Source of the DNA: Lumbricus rubellus
Lineage: Eukaryota; Annelida; Clitellata; Crassiclitellata; Lumbricidae
Direction of reading: 5' to 3'
Length of the DNA: 64,000 nucleotides
Assembly (NCBI GenBank): GCA_945859605.1
Contig: OX243828.1
Span: 22,240,109 to 22,304,108, forward strand
Every line of letters begins with the position of its first letter. Positions within the stretch are counted from its first letter, which is position 1. Positions 1 to 9,602 of this stretch are shown piece after piece. The translations under genes were made by a program, and so were the position numbers. The notes under the pieces were generated by a model that made no database searches, was not told the DNA's origin, and saw nothing but the letters and a program-made list of their open reading frames with translations.

Positions 1-482
1 GCAATTCCAGTTGGACCGAAGTCCGGATCGTTTGCGCTGCCCAGAAAGAACGTGCTTTCGACAGGCACCGTCTCGAGGATGGAGAGGTTGATGAGGCTGG
101 GGTTGAAGACAGGTGGGCGATTGGTTAGTGGCAGGACAAAGATGCTGACTTTTATCTGAATCGTATTGGCAGATATCGCCAAGAATTCGTACAAGGACTT
201 TCTGCTTCGTTCGATCTTCCTCTTAACCTTGATCGTGCCGTTGGCCATGATGTCAAGGTCGTTTCTATCATTTTCGTTTGTCAAGTACACTGAAAACGGG
301 GGATTGGCATTGGTTAAGCTAGCCCCGATTTGACCTATCACCGATCCAACCGGTTGTTGATCGAGAACCGTTATATTTTGTTGTAACTCCAGTCCATGGC
401 AGGGAGTTGTTGTGACGATGATGAAATAAAGCAACACCCTTAATAAGCTGTCAAATGTGGATAGACACCACCTGGAGTGCAT
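1..482 (-). CDS. Cadherin, first coding exon (partial, runs off left edge)
   Basis: A minus-strand frame from ATG at 482-480 stays open to the window edge (160 codons). Residues 1-30 form a basic start and hydrophobic core (LLRVLLYFIIV) ending TTTPCHG, a plausible signal peptide. Residues about 33-125 look like cadherin repeat EC1, with spaced hydrophobic strands and a YEFLAISA strand. The boundary reads NRPPVF, the usual end of a cadherin repeat. EC2 then starts with an ILETVPVE segment, whose Glu matches the calcium-binding Glu of cadherins, and ANDPDFGPTG, the DxD calcium motif. Cadherins are surface adhesion proteins that bind calcium between repeats. The EC1 elements are degenerate: IERS stands where LDRE is usual and PLTNR where DxNDN is usual, so calcium binding at the EC1-EC2 junction may be lost. 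The cadherin call is firm; the subfamily (protocadherin, FAT or Dachsous type) cannot be fixed from this piece. No TATA box or 5' UTR exon was identified. Confidence 0.82.
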   Translation of the reverse strand, partial: MHSRWCLSTFDSLLRVLLYFIIVTTTPCHGLELQQNITVLDQQPVGSVIGQIGASLTNANPPFSVYLTNENDRNDLDIMANGTIKVKRKIERSRKSLYEFLAISANTIQIKVSIFVLPLTNRPPVFNPSLINLSILETVPVESTFFLGSANDPDFGPTGI

Positions 483-1098
483 TATCCGAGGAGGAATCAA
501 TATTTCTCGGGTCGTGGTTGTGGTGGTAGTAGATTTCCAGCATCTTTTTCTTCCATCAACTTCCGAATGCAGAAAGAACGAACTTCCTCTTTTAGTTTCC
601 GACATCGGATCTTTAGCCTGTGGATCAATAAACACATAGTGGAATACATTGTAAACGTGGTAATAAAACAGTTGTCTGCAGCCCAGTGGAGAAAAGAGCT
701 TTGTTAAGCAGGTGGATCTAAGTGCAGACCAGATTACTGACTTGTACAGCCACCATGAACAAAACTTACAAAAGAATCGCAACTCTGAATATCCAAGAAA
801 GAGAACAATAGTCCCTCATGCCAAACTGAGAATGCCATAGGTACGAAGTATTAGTATTAGCGACTTCATTTTTGCAGCCTCTGCATATTCATTCATTCTA
901 TGGATTTACATAGTGCCCTTCAAGAAATCTACTCAGGGTTCTCCCAGCCCAGCCGTGGCAAAAGCAAACAAATTTGAGATATTTATGAAACAAAGTTTCA
1001 ATGGTCAGACGTGATAGATGTAGCTTTGAAGGGAGGTTATTCAAGATGGAATGTATGCATATGTGGGTCGGTAGTCTGTCTCTTCCTTGCCATCTTAT
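483..1098. other. Upstream flank of the cadherin gene, no further gene seen
   Basis: Only short chance frames occur. This flank should hold the cadherin 5' UTR or first intron, but no clear acceptor is visible just upstream of the ATG. A LINE/SINE 3'-end fragment lies inside and is listed separately. Confidence 0.4.
886..990 (-). mobile_element. LINE 3'-end fragment
   Basis: Read on the minus strand it ends with the same block seen at 12072-12275 and 32143-32245: CTGGGAGAACCCTGAGTAG, TTTCTTGAAGGGCAC, then a tail of ATGAATGAAT type. Only the 3' end is present, as expected for a 5'-truncated LINE copy. Confidence 0.5.
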
Positions 1099-1275
1099 CA
1101 GTGCTAAAAGTGTACAAAAAAAGTGCCAGGATGCACCTTAATTTTCCAAAAGAAGCGCCAGGACGCCCTTTACATTTTCAGGTGCGTTGGCCAAAGAAGT
1201 GGCAGGACGGCATAGAGAGTTGAAAATAAGTGCCAGGATGCCGTCCATGACCGTTCTGCCACACTTTAAGCCCTG
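1099..1275 (-). mobile_element. hAT-type MITE, CAGGGCTTAAAGTG family
   Basis: The termini are CAGTGCTAAAAGTG on the left and CACTTTAAGCCCTG on the right, an imperfect inverted pair. The 8-bp direct repeat catcttat flanks both sides exactly (1091-1098 and 1276-1283). Eight-base duplications with CA(G/T)G ends are the hallmark of hAT transposons. At 177 bp it cannot code for a transposase. A second copy of the family lies at 15551-15699 in the other orientation, sharing GGACGG and CATGGACGGC blocks. Confidence 0.8.
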
Positions 1276-1299
1276 CATCTTATCACTCACCGTACAATG

Positions 1300-1346
1300 A
1301 GTACAGTTAGTGTACTCAATGAGTACAGTTAGTGTACTCATTGTAG
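1300..1346. repeat. Tandem palindromic unit (TGAGTACAGTTAGTGTACTCA x2)
   Basis: A unit of about 21 bp, TGAGTACA...TGTACTCA, is itself an inverted repeat and occurs twice in tandem, so the pair can also fold as a longer hairpin. Confidence 0.7.
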
Positions 1347-2863
1347 ATGAATTGGGTTGGGGTGCAGAACTGCAGATGGAGCAGAAATCTTCAACCAGAT
1401 TTACGCTCTATGAGATTGGAACCCATAACCGCTTGAATTTCAGTCCACATGCTAACCACTGTACCATTGGGCACCTCTGAATAACCAAATGGGAGCACAC
1501 TGACAATATACTCATGGACTCCCTAACGTTGTGTGCATTCCAATTTTGACACACTCGCAGCTGTGCAGCACCATCATTTCTGAAGTTCAAAGAACCAATT
1601 TTCTTTCACAGCTAATGTCAAATCGTGACATTACGCTGGCTCTAAAACCGTTTTTTTAATAGGTGAAGATTTTTACCTCCTTTGTGATCCAACTACTGAT
1701 TTAACTAATGCCAAGAGCATTTTTGCCAAGTTGAACCATCTTTACAGGTTGCAAGCCAACCATGCCCGTCTACCGGGTAATACATTTAAAAGTTGTATGC
1801 CACTGATAGCAAACAAACACACATTGGTGCACATACATGACAATGCATTCACAGTTTCAGCATTTTAAACTGTGTTGAATTAGTATTTTCAGTACTCAAA
1901 ATGCAAGTTTTAGGCCAAAAATAACGTCAGAAATGTATTAACTTGTCATCATTTGCAGTATAAGATTTATGTGCTGGAAGTTGCACAATATCCCTGGGAT
2001 ATATATTCATGCGAAATGTCATACGGTACAGGAGGTGTCACAGTCATTATTTATGGCATTTACTTTAGCACCGGTTTGAACTTGCAGGCTATAATACAAA
2101 CAGGGTGGTCCAAGATTACATGCAAAAAATAAACTTTCCCAGGTGCTCAGAGAGAAGGTCAAAGAGATTATATATAATACATATATGGCATAAGGACAGG
2201 CAGGGTTTGGATTCAGAAAATGGAAAAGAAATTCATTAAAGCAAAAACTGATGAAGCGTGGAGTGAGAGATTGATCAGAAAATGATATGGACGTTCAAAG
2301 ATGTGCACTGTGCAGTAATGCAGTATACATCTGGAATCCGATCTAAGCAGAGTATCCTCGTCATTTGTGCTATTATAAAGACACTTTAATTCATGTTATA
2401 GGACCTGCTTACTTGATTGGCGCATTCCTTTATTATTATTCCTTTATTGGAAGGTACATCAGCTGCAGTTTAGAGTTCGGACAATGAAAAACAATCGTCA
2501 ATTTACAGAGGCTGAGGACTGAATTAAGGGTCAAGGTCTGTATGATATTATTGGAGTAAAAAATGCTTGTTCAGTTAAGTACATAATAAAGCAACCGTGG
2601 GATAAAAAAATTTATCATTTTTTATGGTAGCATAACATCGTATTCTGTGCCCTGGATTTGTGGATAATTTTATATTTTCCATTTGTTCCAAAGCAATGCT
2701 AGAAATATCAGTTTATCATTCATAGGTGGGTTAAACTTTTAAAATGATACGAGATTGTCATCGGTGCACATGGGATTTTTTGTCTGTGTTTATGTTTTAA
2801 GTTTTAAAGCATTTTAGGCAAAAAAATCCTGCCATATGCTGCTTGGTGGTGCATAATATTATG
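1347..2863. other. AT-rich stretch, no gene seen
   Basis: Frames are short and broken on both strands, and there is no convincing exon. A fragment near 2100 (cagggtggtcc) resembles the end of the mariner copy at 18150 but has no partner. Confidence 0.4.
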
Positions 2864-3006
2864 CAGGGTGAGAATCGCCAGGGGTGGTTGGGGTTTCAAC
2901 CCCCCCCCAAGTCTTTCTTAGAGCCCCATACTAAGGTCAGTTTTTCACATCCCAATTCTAAATGGATCACACCCCCACGCCCAGTTATTCCCCAAAATTC
3001 TCACTG
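2864..3006. mobile_element. hAT-type MITE, CAGGGTGAGAAT family
   Basis: The 143-bp element has termini CAGGGTGAGAAT and ATTCTCACTG and a perfect 8-bp target duplication atattatg (2856-2863 and 3007-3014). The interior has a C-run block (CAACCCCCCCCC) and AGTCTTTCTTAGA. A related copy in the opposite orientation lies at 10788-10937. Confidence 0.85.
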
Positions 3007-3229
3007 ATATTATGGTCAGCAAAGAGCACAGTATCCTCATCATGTATGTTATTATCAAGACACTTTAAGTGCCCCAAAACAAAGCACAGCATTTAGGACT
3101 AATGGGGAACTTTGTCTAAATAAATGCAGCCTAAGATAGTTTGCCAAAGCAAGTAGTCATGTGCTCAGACCCAGACTTAGATTACTGACTTCCTATAAGC
3201 ACAGTAGTGTTTCATATGATAACTTGCTG

Positions 3230-3520
3230 TTAAAAATATTATATATATATATCTATATATATATAGGCCTAATATATACTATATATATTTTATATATGTA
3301 TTATTTATATTTATTTATATATACTTATATTTATATATAATATATTTTTTTTCTTTTTTCTAATCCTAGCCAGAAGGAAAAGAAAAAAGAATATTATAAT
3401 ATATGTAAATATAAGTATATATAAATACATATAAATAATACATTTATAAATATATAAATATATATTTTATATGTGTATATACAAATAGCATACATTATAC
3501 ATAGGCCTATTATATGCAGG
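3230..3520. repeat. AT-rich region with a long fold-back (arms 3299-3361 and 3381-3441)
   Basis: The left arm begins GTATTATTTATATTT and the right arm ends with its near reverse complement ATAAATAATAC. The arms are about 60 bp, roughly 90 percent complementary by eye, with a spacer of about 20 bp (taatcctagccagaaggaaa). Runs of TA flank both sides. Confidence 0.75.
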
Positions 3521-3559
3521 TGTATTTTATATAATCACATGAGACTCACCTGGTGCAAT

Positions 3560-4390
3560 CTACCATCTGCAGGTAACAGTGCTTCCGACTCTTGCACGAC
3601 CTCTACAGTTCGAGCAGAACCTTCCGACCCTCGCACGACGGCTTACCCTAATCATCGCCAAAATGGCTCCGAGCATGAACGGAAGATGATTCAAAGACGC
3701 CCAGTAATTATCTCAGTCGGCTAAAACCCCAGACCCCGATGTTCGGAGAATTGGTACAGAGCCCTGGCACCCAGCCAAATCGCAGGTGCCCTAAAGTCGT
3801 TGAATCTAAAGTCGTTATGCCACATCTAGATACCTTAGATATCTCTTTTGGCGAAACGAAATTCTACTTACCGCCGTACATCGATCAAGCACAAGTCCCT
3901 CAAGCACTCAGGTCAGCATGGCAACTAGGACTGAACCACATCCCAATAATGATTAGGAACGCAGAACTTTGCGTGACTGGTAAAGGGAAAAGCGAATTCA
4001 AAATGCATATAAAAGCTATGACGGCATGATGACCTGAATCTCGGAATAAAACAAACTCAGAACGCGATCGCCAGACCTGAATACAATCGCATCTAAGGAC
4101 CGCCCGTTACTCTACGCGACCGGCACATAGGAAATCGAATCCGCGACAGACCTCTCTACCAGACGTGCACACAGCCACCGACTAATCCAAGTGACGACGC
4201 TTGTAATTCACTAAAATCGTAAACAATTATACACCTAAACTCTCGATCCTGTCCGGTTAATTAAACGCTAAAATCCTTTCTTACAACTCACAACATCAGA
4301 CCGGCACGATGTTTAGCAACCAGCGTCCATGCATGCACCGCGTCGCCAAACATTCCCAAACCTCTTCTCCGGTCTACCTGAGCCGCCGCC
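3560..4390. other. CpG-retaining unique segment
   Basis: This stretch has frequent CG dinucleotides (for example tctacgcgaccgg and accgcgtcgcc) and higher GC than its AT-rich neighbours. It ends exactly where a MITE begins. It lies upstream of the minus-strand cadherin, so it could be that gene's promoter or 5' UTR region, but this is inference from position only. One plus-strand frame of 96 codons (3739-4029) occurs, with no recognised motif and no splice support; I do not call it a gene. Confidence 0.35.
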
Positions 4391-4398
4391 ATTGGATC

Positions 4399-4824
4399 CA
4401 GGGATGCCACTCTGATTTTTAAAAAAGGTCAGATCCGGCCGAACAAAAACTAGAAAAAGCTAGATTGAGAATTTCTCAGACAAAAATAACAAAGACTTTT
4501 CGGGCTTGAAATTTCCGACAAGCTTTTTGTCCTCCGTCATCCGTCGAACAAAATTTGCTCCTTTTCCCCGTTAAAATTTCAGATGACCTTTTTCGCTTCA
4601 AAATCTACAATTTTTGTCTCCAAAATCACAATTTTCGAGTTTGTACGTTTTTTGTGCATTTTCGCCTAAAAAGTATATTTTTATGATTTTATCATTTTAG
4701 TTTTAAAATGTCGGAAAAACCACCGGAAGAAAAAGCTAGATTCGGATTTTAAAAAACACTTAGAAACCTAGACAAGGCCGAAAAACCTAGATCTAGGTGG
4801 AAAAGCTAAAGAGTGGCATCCCTG
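4399..4824. mobile_element. hAT-type MITE with perfect 15-bp inverted ends
   Basis: CAGGGATGCCACTCT at 4399-4413 is matched exactly by AGAGTGGCATCCCTG at 4810-4824. The flanks attggatc and catggatc agree at 6 of 8 positions, as expected for an aged 8-bp duplication. The 426-bp interior is AT-rich with no transposase frame. Confidence 0.85.
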
Positions 4825-5036
4825 CATGGATCGACAGACGCGGGCCTGTCAATTCGCAGACGCTGCCTTTCTGGCAGGTGCTACGAAGAAGGACTATCAC
4901 ATTAGGTACAATAATGTATGGCTCCGTCGATTTAAAAATCGGTCAGCATCTGATACCGTGAATTCTTATGTGTATAATGTGCGGCCTATCGCATTACTAG
5001 GCCGCCTTTAGGGATGCTATAAACAATTTTGTAGGC

Positions 5037-5148
5037 TATCGTATAAAACTGTTTCATTCAGTAGGCCTATAGTAGCCTAGGCTACACAGGATATCAAAAC
5101 TGTGTAGCCTACTATGGACCTACTGAATTAAACAGTTTTTATACGATA
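5037..5148. repeat. Inverted repeat (fold-back), about 50-bp arms
   Basis: Arm 5037-5089 begins TATCGTATAAAACTGTTT and ends GGCTACACAG; arm 5100-5148 begins CTGTGTAGCC and ends TATACGATA. The spacer is gatatcaaaa. The 12-mer gatatcaaaact recurs at the outer end of the right arm. Confidence 0.8.
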
Positions 5149-5469
5149 TCAAAACTTGAAACAAAATATAGGCTAGGCTACGTTGAACGTTCACAGATAG
5201 AAAAAGATTCGCAAAATACGGAAATCTTAATTCGGATCAATAGGCCAAGTGGTTTTCTGTTGTCAATAGGGCCTATCGGGGTCACACAGACGGGTGTGGG
5301 GATAGGCCTAGCCGATAGCTTCAATGTCGTAAATTCATAACTTCTACAGCGCCCAGAAAAGCGTGGTCGTGGGAACCAGCTTATTCACGCTGAATCCGAA
5401 TCGAAACAAAGTCGCAAGGCAGAGGTAGCCTAACAGCCAGAGGTAAAAGCCCGGAAAGGCATGCAGGCC

Positions 5470-5876
5470 CAGTGGCGGATCCAGAACTGCTTCAGGGGGG
5501 GGGGCAAAATCTTAGATCTTGGATGGGAAAAGGAATTTTTTTTGAAAGTTCGAAAAATAGTCATCGGTTGTTGAGGAAAAAATTACTTTTCATCCGCCAA
5601 AAAGTTTATGACCTTTTTTGTCATCTGGCCAATTTTTCGGGAAAATCATACCATTTCATCCGCCAAAAAAGTTGATGACCTTTTTTAGTCCTCAACTTAA
5701 AATGCGAATGGGGGGGGCCCACGTTCCATGCAATTTTCCGAATAGGGGGGGGGCAACATCCATTACACCCATATTCGTATTGCTAATTTCAGACCAAATG
5801 GGGGCCACGTCCCATGGCAGTTTTCAATGGGGGGGGGGGGGCCATGACCTGATCGGCTCCCCTGGATCCGCCCCTG
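5470..5876. mobile_element. hAT-type MITE, CAG(T/G)GGCGGATCCAG family
   Basis: The left end CAGTGGCGGATCCAG pairs with the right end CTGGATCCGCCCCTG (14 of 15). The flanks tgcaggcc and ggcaggcc match at 7 of 8. The interior repeats the phrase catccgccaaaaa...atgacctttttt twice and contains several long G runs. The element at 60270-60501 has nearly the same ends. Confidence 0.88.
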
Positions 5877-6122
5877 GGCAGGCCGTTAGTCAGATTGCAT
5901 GCTAGAATGGACCCGATGACGTTTAGAGATGAAACGGCGTGGGAGGTAGCCTAGGTAGGGAAAGTGGAGAACGTAGATCAGAGGCAAATGATCAAAGGTC
6001 AAAGGGCGAAGACATGACTGTGAAGGTGGGCGTCTTTACATTAATTTTAATGTCGGTATTTTTCATTGGCTCTAAGCCTCTAATTAAGTTTCATGTTATA
6101 TTCCGGTTCACATTTCCCAACG

Positions 6123-6240
6123 TCATGATGGTGATGATGATGATGATGATGATGATGACGATGACGATGACGATGACGACGACGATGATGATGATGACGT
6201 GGACGACGACGACGATGATGCGAAGAAGAACAAGAAGAAG
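6123..6240. repeat. GATGAT/GACGAC trinucleotide array
   Basis: Mixed GAT and GAC triplets, open in several frames on both strands (Met/Thr or His runs), so the frames reflect composition and not coding. Confidence 0.85.
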
Positions 6241-6292
6241 AACGACAATTTACATGGCGCCGAGAGTCAATAAGCACAGTTGATCATATAGG

Positions 6293-6294
<2 letters not shown>

Positions 6295-6366
<72 letters not shown>
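6295..6366. repeat. (AT)n dinucleotide array
   Basis: About 70 bp of uninterrupted alternating AT. Confidence 0.95.
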
Positions 6367-6368
<2 letters not shown>

Positions 6369-6403
6369 CCCTACAAGTTGACTTCTTGGCATAGGCCTAT
6401 TTC

Positions 6404-6582
6404 TTGCGCCTCTCAATAGACTTCTTGAAGGGCGCTATATAGCCTAAGTTTTCGGAATGAATGAATGAATGAATGAATGAATGAATGAATGAATGAATGA
6501 ATGAATGAATGAATGAATGAATGAATGAATGAATGAATGAATGAATGAATGAATGAATGAATGAATGAATGAATGAATGAAT
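6404..6582 (+). mobile_element. LINE 3' end with a (GAATGAAT)n tail grown into a microsatellite
   Basis: The block gcgcctctcaatagacttcttgaagggcgctata is the plus-strand form of the LINE 3' end seen at 12072-12275 (tail ATGAATGAATGA). Here the tail has become about 130 bp of perfect AATG repeat (6453-6582). Confidence 0.6.
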
Positions 6583-6584
6583 AA

Positions 6585-6681
6585 GCGGGACGTGGTGATG
6601 TAGGGGTAAGGGGTTACGGGTAGGCTAAGCCTATCCTATGTTCGGTGCCTTAATTGGAGCCGGTATGTTGCGAGTTCAATG
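6585..6681 (+). mobile_element. tRNA-derived SINE head (partial)
   Basis: It starts gcgggacgtggtgatgtagg and includes ttcggtgcctt and ggagccgg, matching the 5' part of the SINE at 48422. It carries an internal insertion and stops at ttgcgagttcaat, where a GAT array begins. Confidence 0.55.
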
Positions 6682-6760
6682 ATGATGATGATGATGATGA
6701 TGACGATGATGATGACGATGACGACGACGACGATGATGATGACGACGACGATGGTGATAA
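6678..6760. repeat. GAT/GAC trinucleotide array
   Basis: GATGATGATGAC-type triplets directly after the truncated SINE head. Confidence 0.85.
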
Positions 6761-6929
6761 TAAATTAATAATCAACTGCTTACTTGGCTTATTAATAAAT
6801 TTTATATAGGCCTAGTCTAAACTAAAGTATACGTCATTGAATTTAGTTCGTTTACGTCGATGGTCGGGATAGTCTACACTCTACACTCTACAATCTACAC
6901 TCTACAATCTGCAGTAGTCGGCGAATACT

Positions 6930-7055
6930 TGGGCTATATAATATTATGAAGTATTCCAGTTGAAATATCAATTCTACGGTGACGTCACGTACTACGTCCA
7001 TATTTTGCGTAACTTGTGTTATTATCGTCCGATTTGCCTCGTTTTGTTTCAAGAT
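6930..7055 (+). promoter_or_regulatory. Probable promoter and 5' UTR exon of the 7-12 kb gene, with CRE
   Basis: A TATA-like CTATATAATA lies at about 6933. A perfect palindromic CRE (TGACGTCA, the CREB/ATF site) is at 6980-6987. The segment ends in a strong donor, AAGAT|GTAAGT, with the exon end at 7055. The next exon starts at 7735 and contains the first ATG in good Kozak context, so 5' UTR splicing is the simplest reading. The transcription start itself is not visible. Confidence 0.45.
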
Positions 7056-7225
7056 GTAAGTTTAAAAATCCTTTCCTAATATAATTCAAGTCGTTCTATA
7101 AGTTTATAGAGTCTCAGCCGTCATAATAAATGTCACAGTTAAAATTTTAGGAGTGGCCTTCAGATTACGCCTCCATCCGGGACCGACGAGTTGGTTAGGT
7201 TATCAAACCTGTGACTGCGACATTA

Positions 7226-7335
7226 ATTCATTCAGAATTTATATAGCGCTTCCGAAGGAACTATTCATAAGCGCTCCCGAAAGGGACTATTCATAAGCGC
7301 TCCCGCTCTAGCACGAAAAACTTGAAAAGAGCACA
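7226..7335 (-). mobile_element. LINE 3'-end fragment with a small internal duplication
   Basis: On the plus strand it reads attcattcagaatttatatagcgctt and then twice a unit of about 25 bp (aactattcataagcgctcccg), the mirror of the LINE 3' end elsewhere. It sits in the first intron of the gene. Confidence 0.5.
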
Positions 7336-7734
7336 AACAGATAATAAGGTTAAAACATCAAATTTTGGTCTGCATGTTTTGTAAATGCACGGGTAATTCT
7401 GGCATGTGTGGAATCTGTGGGTGGGTTCTCACAATGTATACCCCATAATTACATTAACCATTAATATCTTTTTTCTTTTTTAATTTTCGTTTAGTCAACA
7501 ATCCGGTTACAGACCGCAACCGGTTACAGTGTGCAGTTAGAACAATTTACAAGAACTCTGATCACAGAATGCATAAATCTTAACTACTAACACTGTATAA
7601 ACACAACGGACAGCCTGCAATAATCTTGCCATTGAAAGGCAATATTTAAAGTCAGTCTTTACTTGCCACACTTAAAATGATTCAAATACGTCACTTTGCT
7701 CAATGTCTTTGTCTGTTTGTTATTATGTTTGTAG

Positions 7735-7847
7735 AGACATGGCCTGCCTTTTAGCATATCGGTCGCACTGTGCGGCAGAGGCAAGGAGGGTGGCAGAAGA
7801 ATTTAAGGACGCCAAAATCAGCCATTGGTTCATCGAAGAACGAATCA
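7735..7847 (+). CDS. Unidentified gene, first coding exon (possible TIR-like domain)
   Basis: The acceptor tttgtag lies before 7735 and the donor ATCA|GTACGT after 7847. The start is ATG at 7739 with context gacATGG (A at -3, G at +4). The exon codes residues 1-36, beginning MACLLAYRSHCAAEARRVAE and including KISHWFIEER, and ends with one base of codon 37. A short strand (LLAYRSH), an amphipathic helix (AAEARRVAEEF) and KISHWF resemble the opening of TIR domains (strand A, helix A, strand B with a Trp-Phe pair). This is pattern resemblance only. The exon joins the next one in phase to give a Thr. The first intron before it contains a LINE fragment; the intron after it holds three hAT-type MITEs and a micro-element. 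Confidence 0.62.
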
Positions 7848-7960
7848 GTACGTATTCCTACATTGTCTTCTTTATCATTCTGCCCTTAGGCAGGCCCAAG
7901 ATTCCAACAACACCATTCTTGTCAATTAAACCCATAAGCCTAATAGAACTTACTTTAAAT

Positions 7961-8294
7961 CAGTGGTTTCCAACCTTTTTTGATCGTGGGGCCACTTTTT
8001 CTAAGTTGGAAGACACGAGGGCCACTTTTTCTTAGTTGAATGACATTAGGGCCACAAGGCAAAATATAATTAAATAAAACCATATAAAACCATATAAAAT
8101 TGTTATAATTGAATCAAAATAGATTGTTTGATGTTATTTATAGATGTCAAAATAAAATAATTTGTAATGGAAAATAATTATGTGTTCTATCATGTCCAAA
8201 CTGTCATTTCTGTTAATCCTTTGAGAGATGAGGGCCATTTTTTAGGCCTGGCGGGCCACTTTTTGGCTCGCGGGCCACGGGTTGGGAACCACTA
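7961..8294. mobile_element. hAT-type MITE, CAGTGGTTTCCAACC family
   Basis: The ends CAGTGGTTTCCAACC and GGTTGGGAACCACTA are inverted. The 8-bp target duplication ctttaaat (7953-7960 and 8295-8302) is perfect. The interior repeats GGGCCACTTTTT. It lies in an intron of the gene. Confidence 0.9.
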
Positions 8295-8711
8295 CTTTAA
8301 ATAATAAGAAATGTTTTTACCTTGTGATGTTTGCTTTAAAAATGTGCTTGTGGTCATTTTATAACAATCTGAGATACCGTGTATACACTATAGTGACTAT
8401 ACAGTCTAGAGCCGATTATCATGAGTAATGACCAATCCATCTTTAACTGCAAGTGTTGCAGGGTTAAGGTGCTCAGTTGTCGAATAATAATATTTTTATT
8501 GTCTAGGTGTTCTTTTACAACAGTCGTCACTGTCTTGTCTGCAAAAATAGTTAATCAAGAGAACTGAATAGTGACAGCCAGGAACACAGGTCTAGCTCGC
8601 ATGCAAGCGACATTTATTTATTGCCAATGTAAGGTTTGTTTATCCAAAAGTAATAATTTTATAAGCCAAAACATTATTTCGTTGTAAGCAGCGTGTCTCT
8701 GTTCCTCAATG

Positions 8712-9119
8712 CAGGGCCAGTCTTAGGCATAGGCAAAGCAAAGCAGGCAGTTGCATGGGGCGCCAAGTTCTTGGGGGACGCCATTTCCACAAAAGAGGGG
8801 CGCTATTTCCACAATGTCTATTTTAATAGTTTTCTTTCACTTATAACCATGTCCCGCAAAATTTAATATTATCCTGCCTTAAGTGCACTAGTAAAAAAAT
8901 TATGATAAGTTACTCAGTTGAGCGTATACAAGACTCTGGCTAATTCATCTTTAGATTCTGACATGGGCTGAACAATTCAGGGGAAATCTGAGGGCGCCAA
9001 ATGTAGTCCTATATTTTGCTCCGGGGTGCCAAATGCAGGCTCTGTTTGGGGGGGGGGGGCGCCAAAATGTATGCTTTTCCTGAGACGCCATCAACTGGGG
9101 GGGGCTTAGGCCGACCCTG
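8712..9119. mobile_element. hAT-type MITE, CAGGGCCAGTCTTAGGC family
   Basis: The left end CAGGGCCAGTCTTAGGC pairs with the right end GGCTTAGGCCGACCCTG. The flanks cctcaatg and catcaatg match at 7 of 8. The interior has several G-rich blocks around ggcgccaa. Frames inside it (near 9016-9200) are artefacts of the element. Confidence 0.85.
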
Positions 9120-9350
9120 CATCAATGTGGCATTAGTAGAGTTTGTCAGTTTACGATTTTTCATTGTGCTATTAAAAATAAAACCATCAAACAATCTGAA
9201 TTTGTTCAAAGGATCGGAATTTAGACGGCCTTTTATGGAAGCGTTGTTCCAGATGAAATACCTGATCCTTCTCGCTTCAGACGATATTAACGATACTACC
9301 TGGACGAGCGTTGGTTCGTACTACAATTATAGTATTTATCGCTTTTCGTA

Positions 9351-9434
9351 GGGTAGAAAGGGGTAAGATGGACAGCGGTGTAAGATGGACCCAACACAAA
9401 ACCAAAGAAGCATTCAACTTACCCCTCTCTACCC
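9351..9434. mobile_element. 84-bp micro-MITE with TA duplication
   Basis: GGGTAGAAAGGGGTAAG at 9351 is matched by CTTACCCCTCTCTACCC ending at 9434 (16 of 17), bounded by TA on both sides (9349-9350, 9435-9436). The interior repeats GTAAGATGGAC. The style resembles the larger element at 23623-24746 (GGGGAGAG ends, TA sites). Confidence 0.75.
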
Positions 9435-9602
9435 TATACGCGTGTCAAACGTGGGCGTTCATGTCTTTACCGAATAATTTTGTATCTAACATGCGCAGTT
9501 TTGAATTGTAAGCTTATGAATACGTAGCTTGCTAGATTAGTAATAGCGCAACATTTGAGTCATGCTTTGGCTTTATTATTTTAAAACAAGTATATAATAG
9601 CA

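Noticed and set aside
5472..5905. Plus-strand frames with a GSAPGQ ending
   Set aside because: They lie within a hAT-type MITE with matching ends and target duplication.
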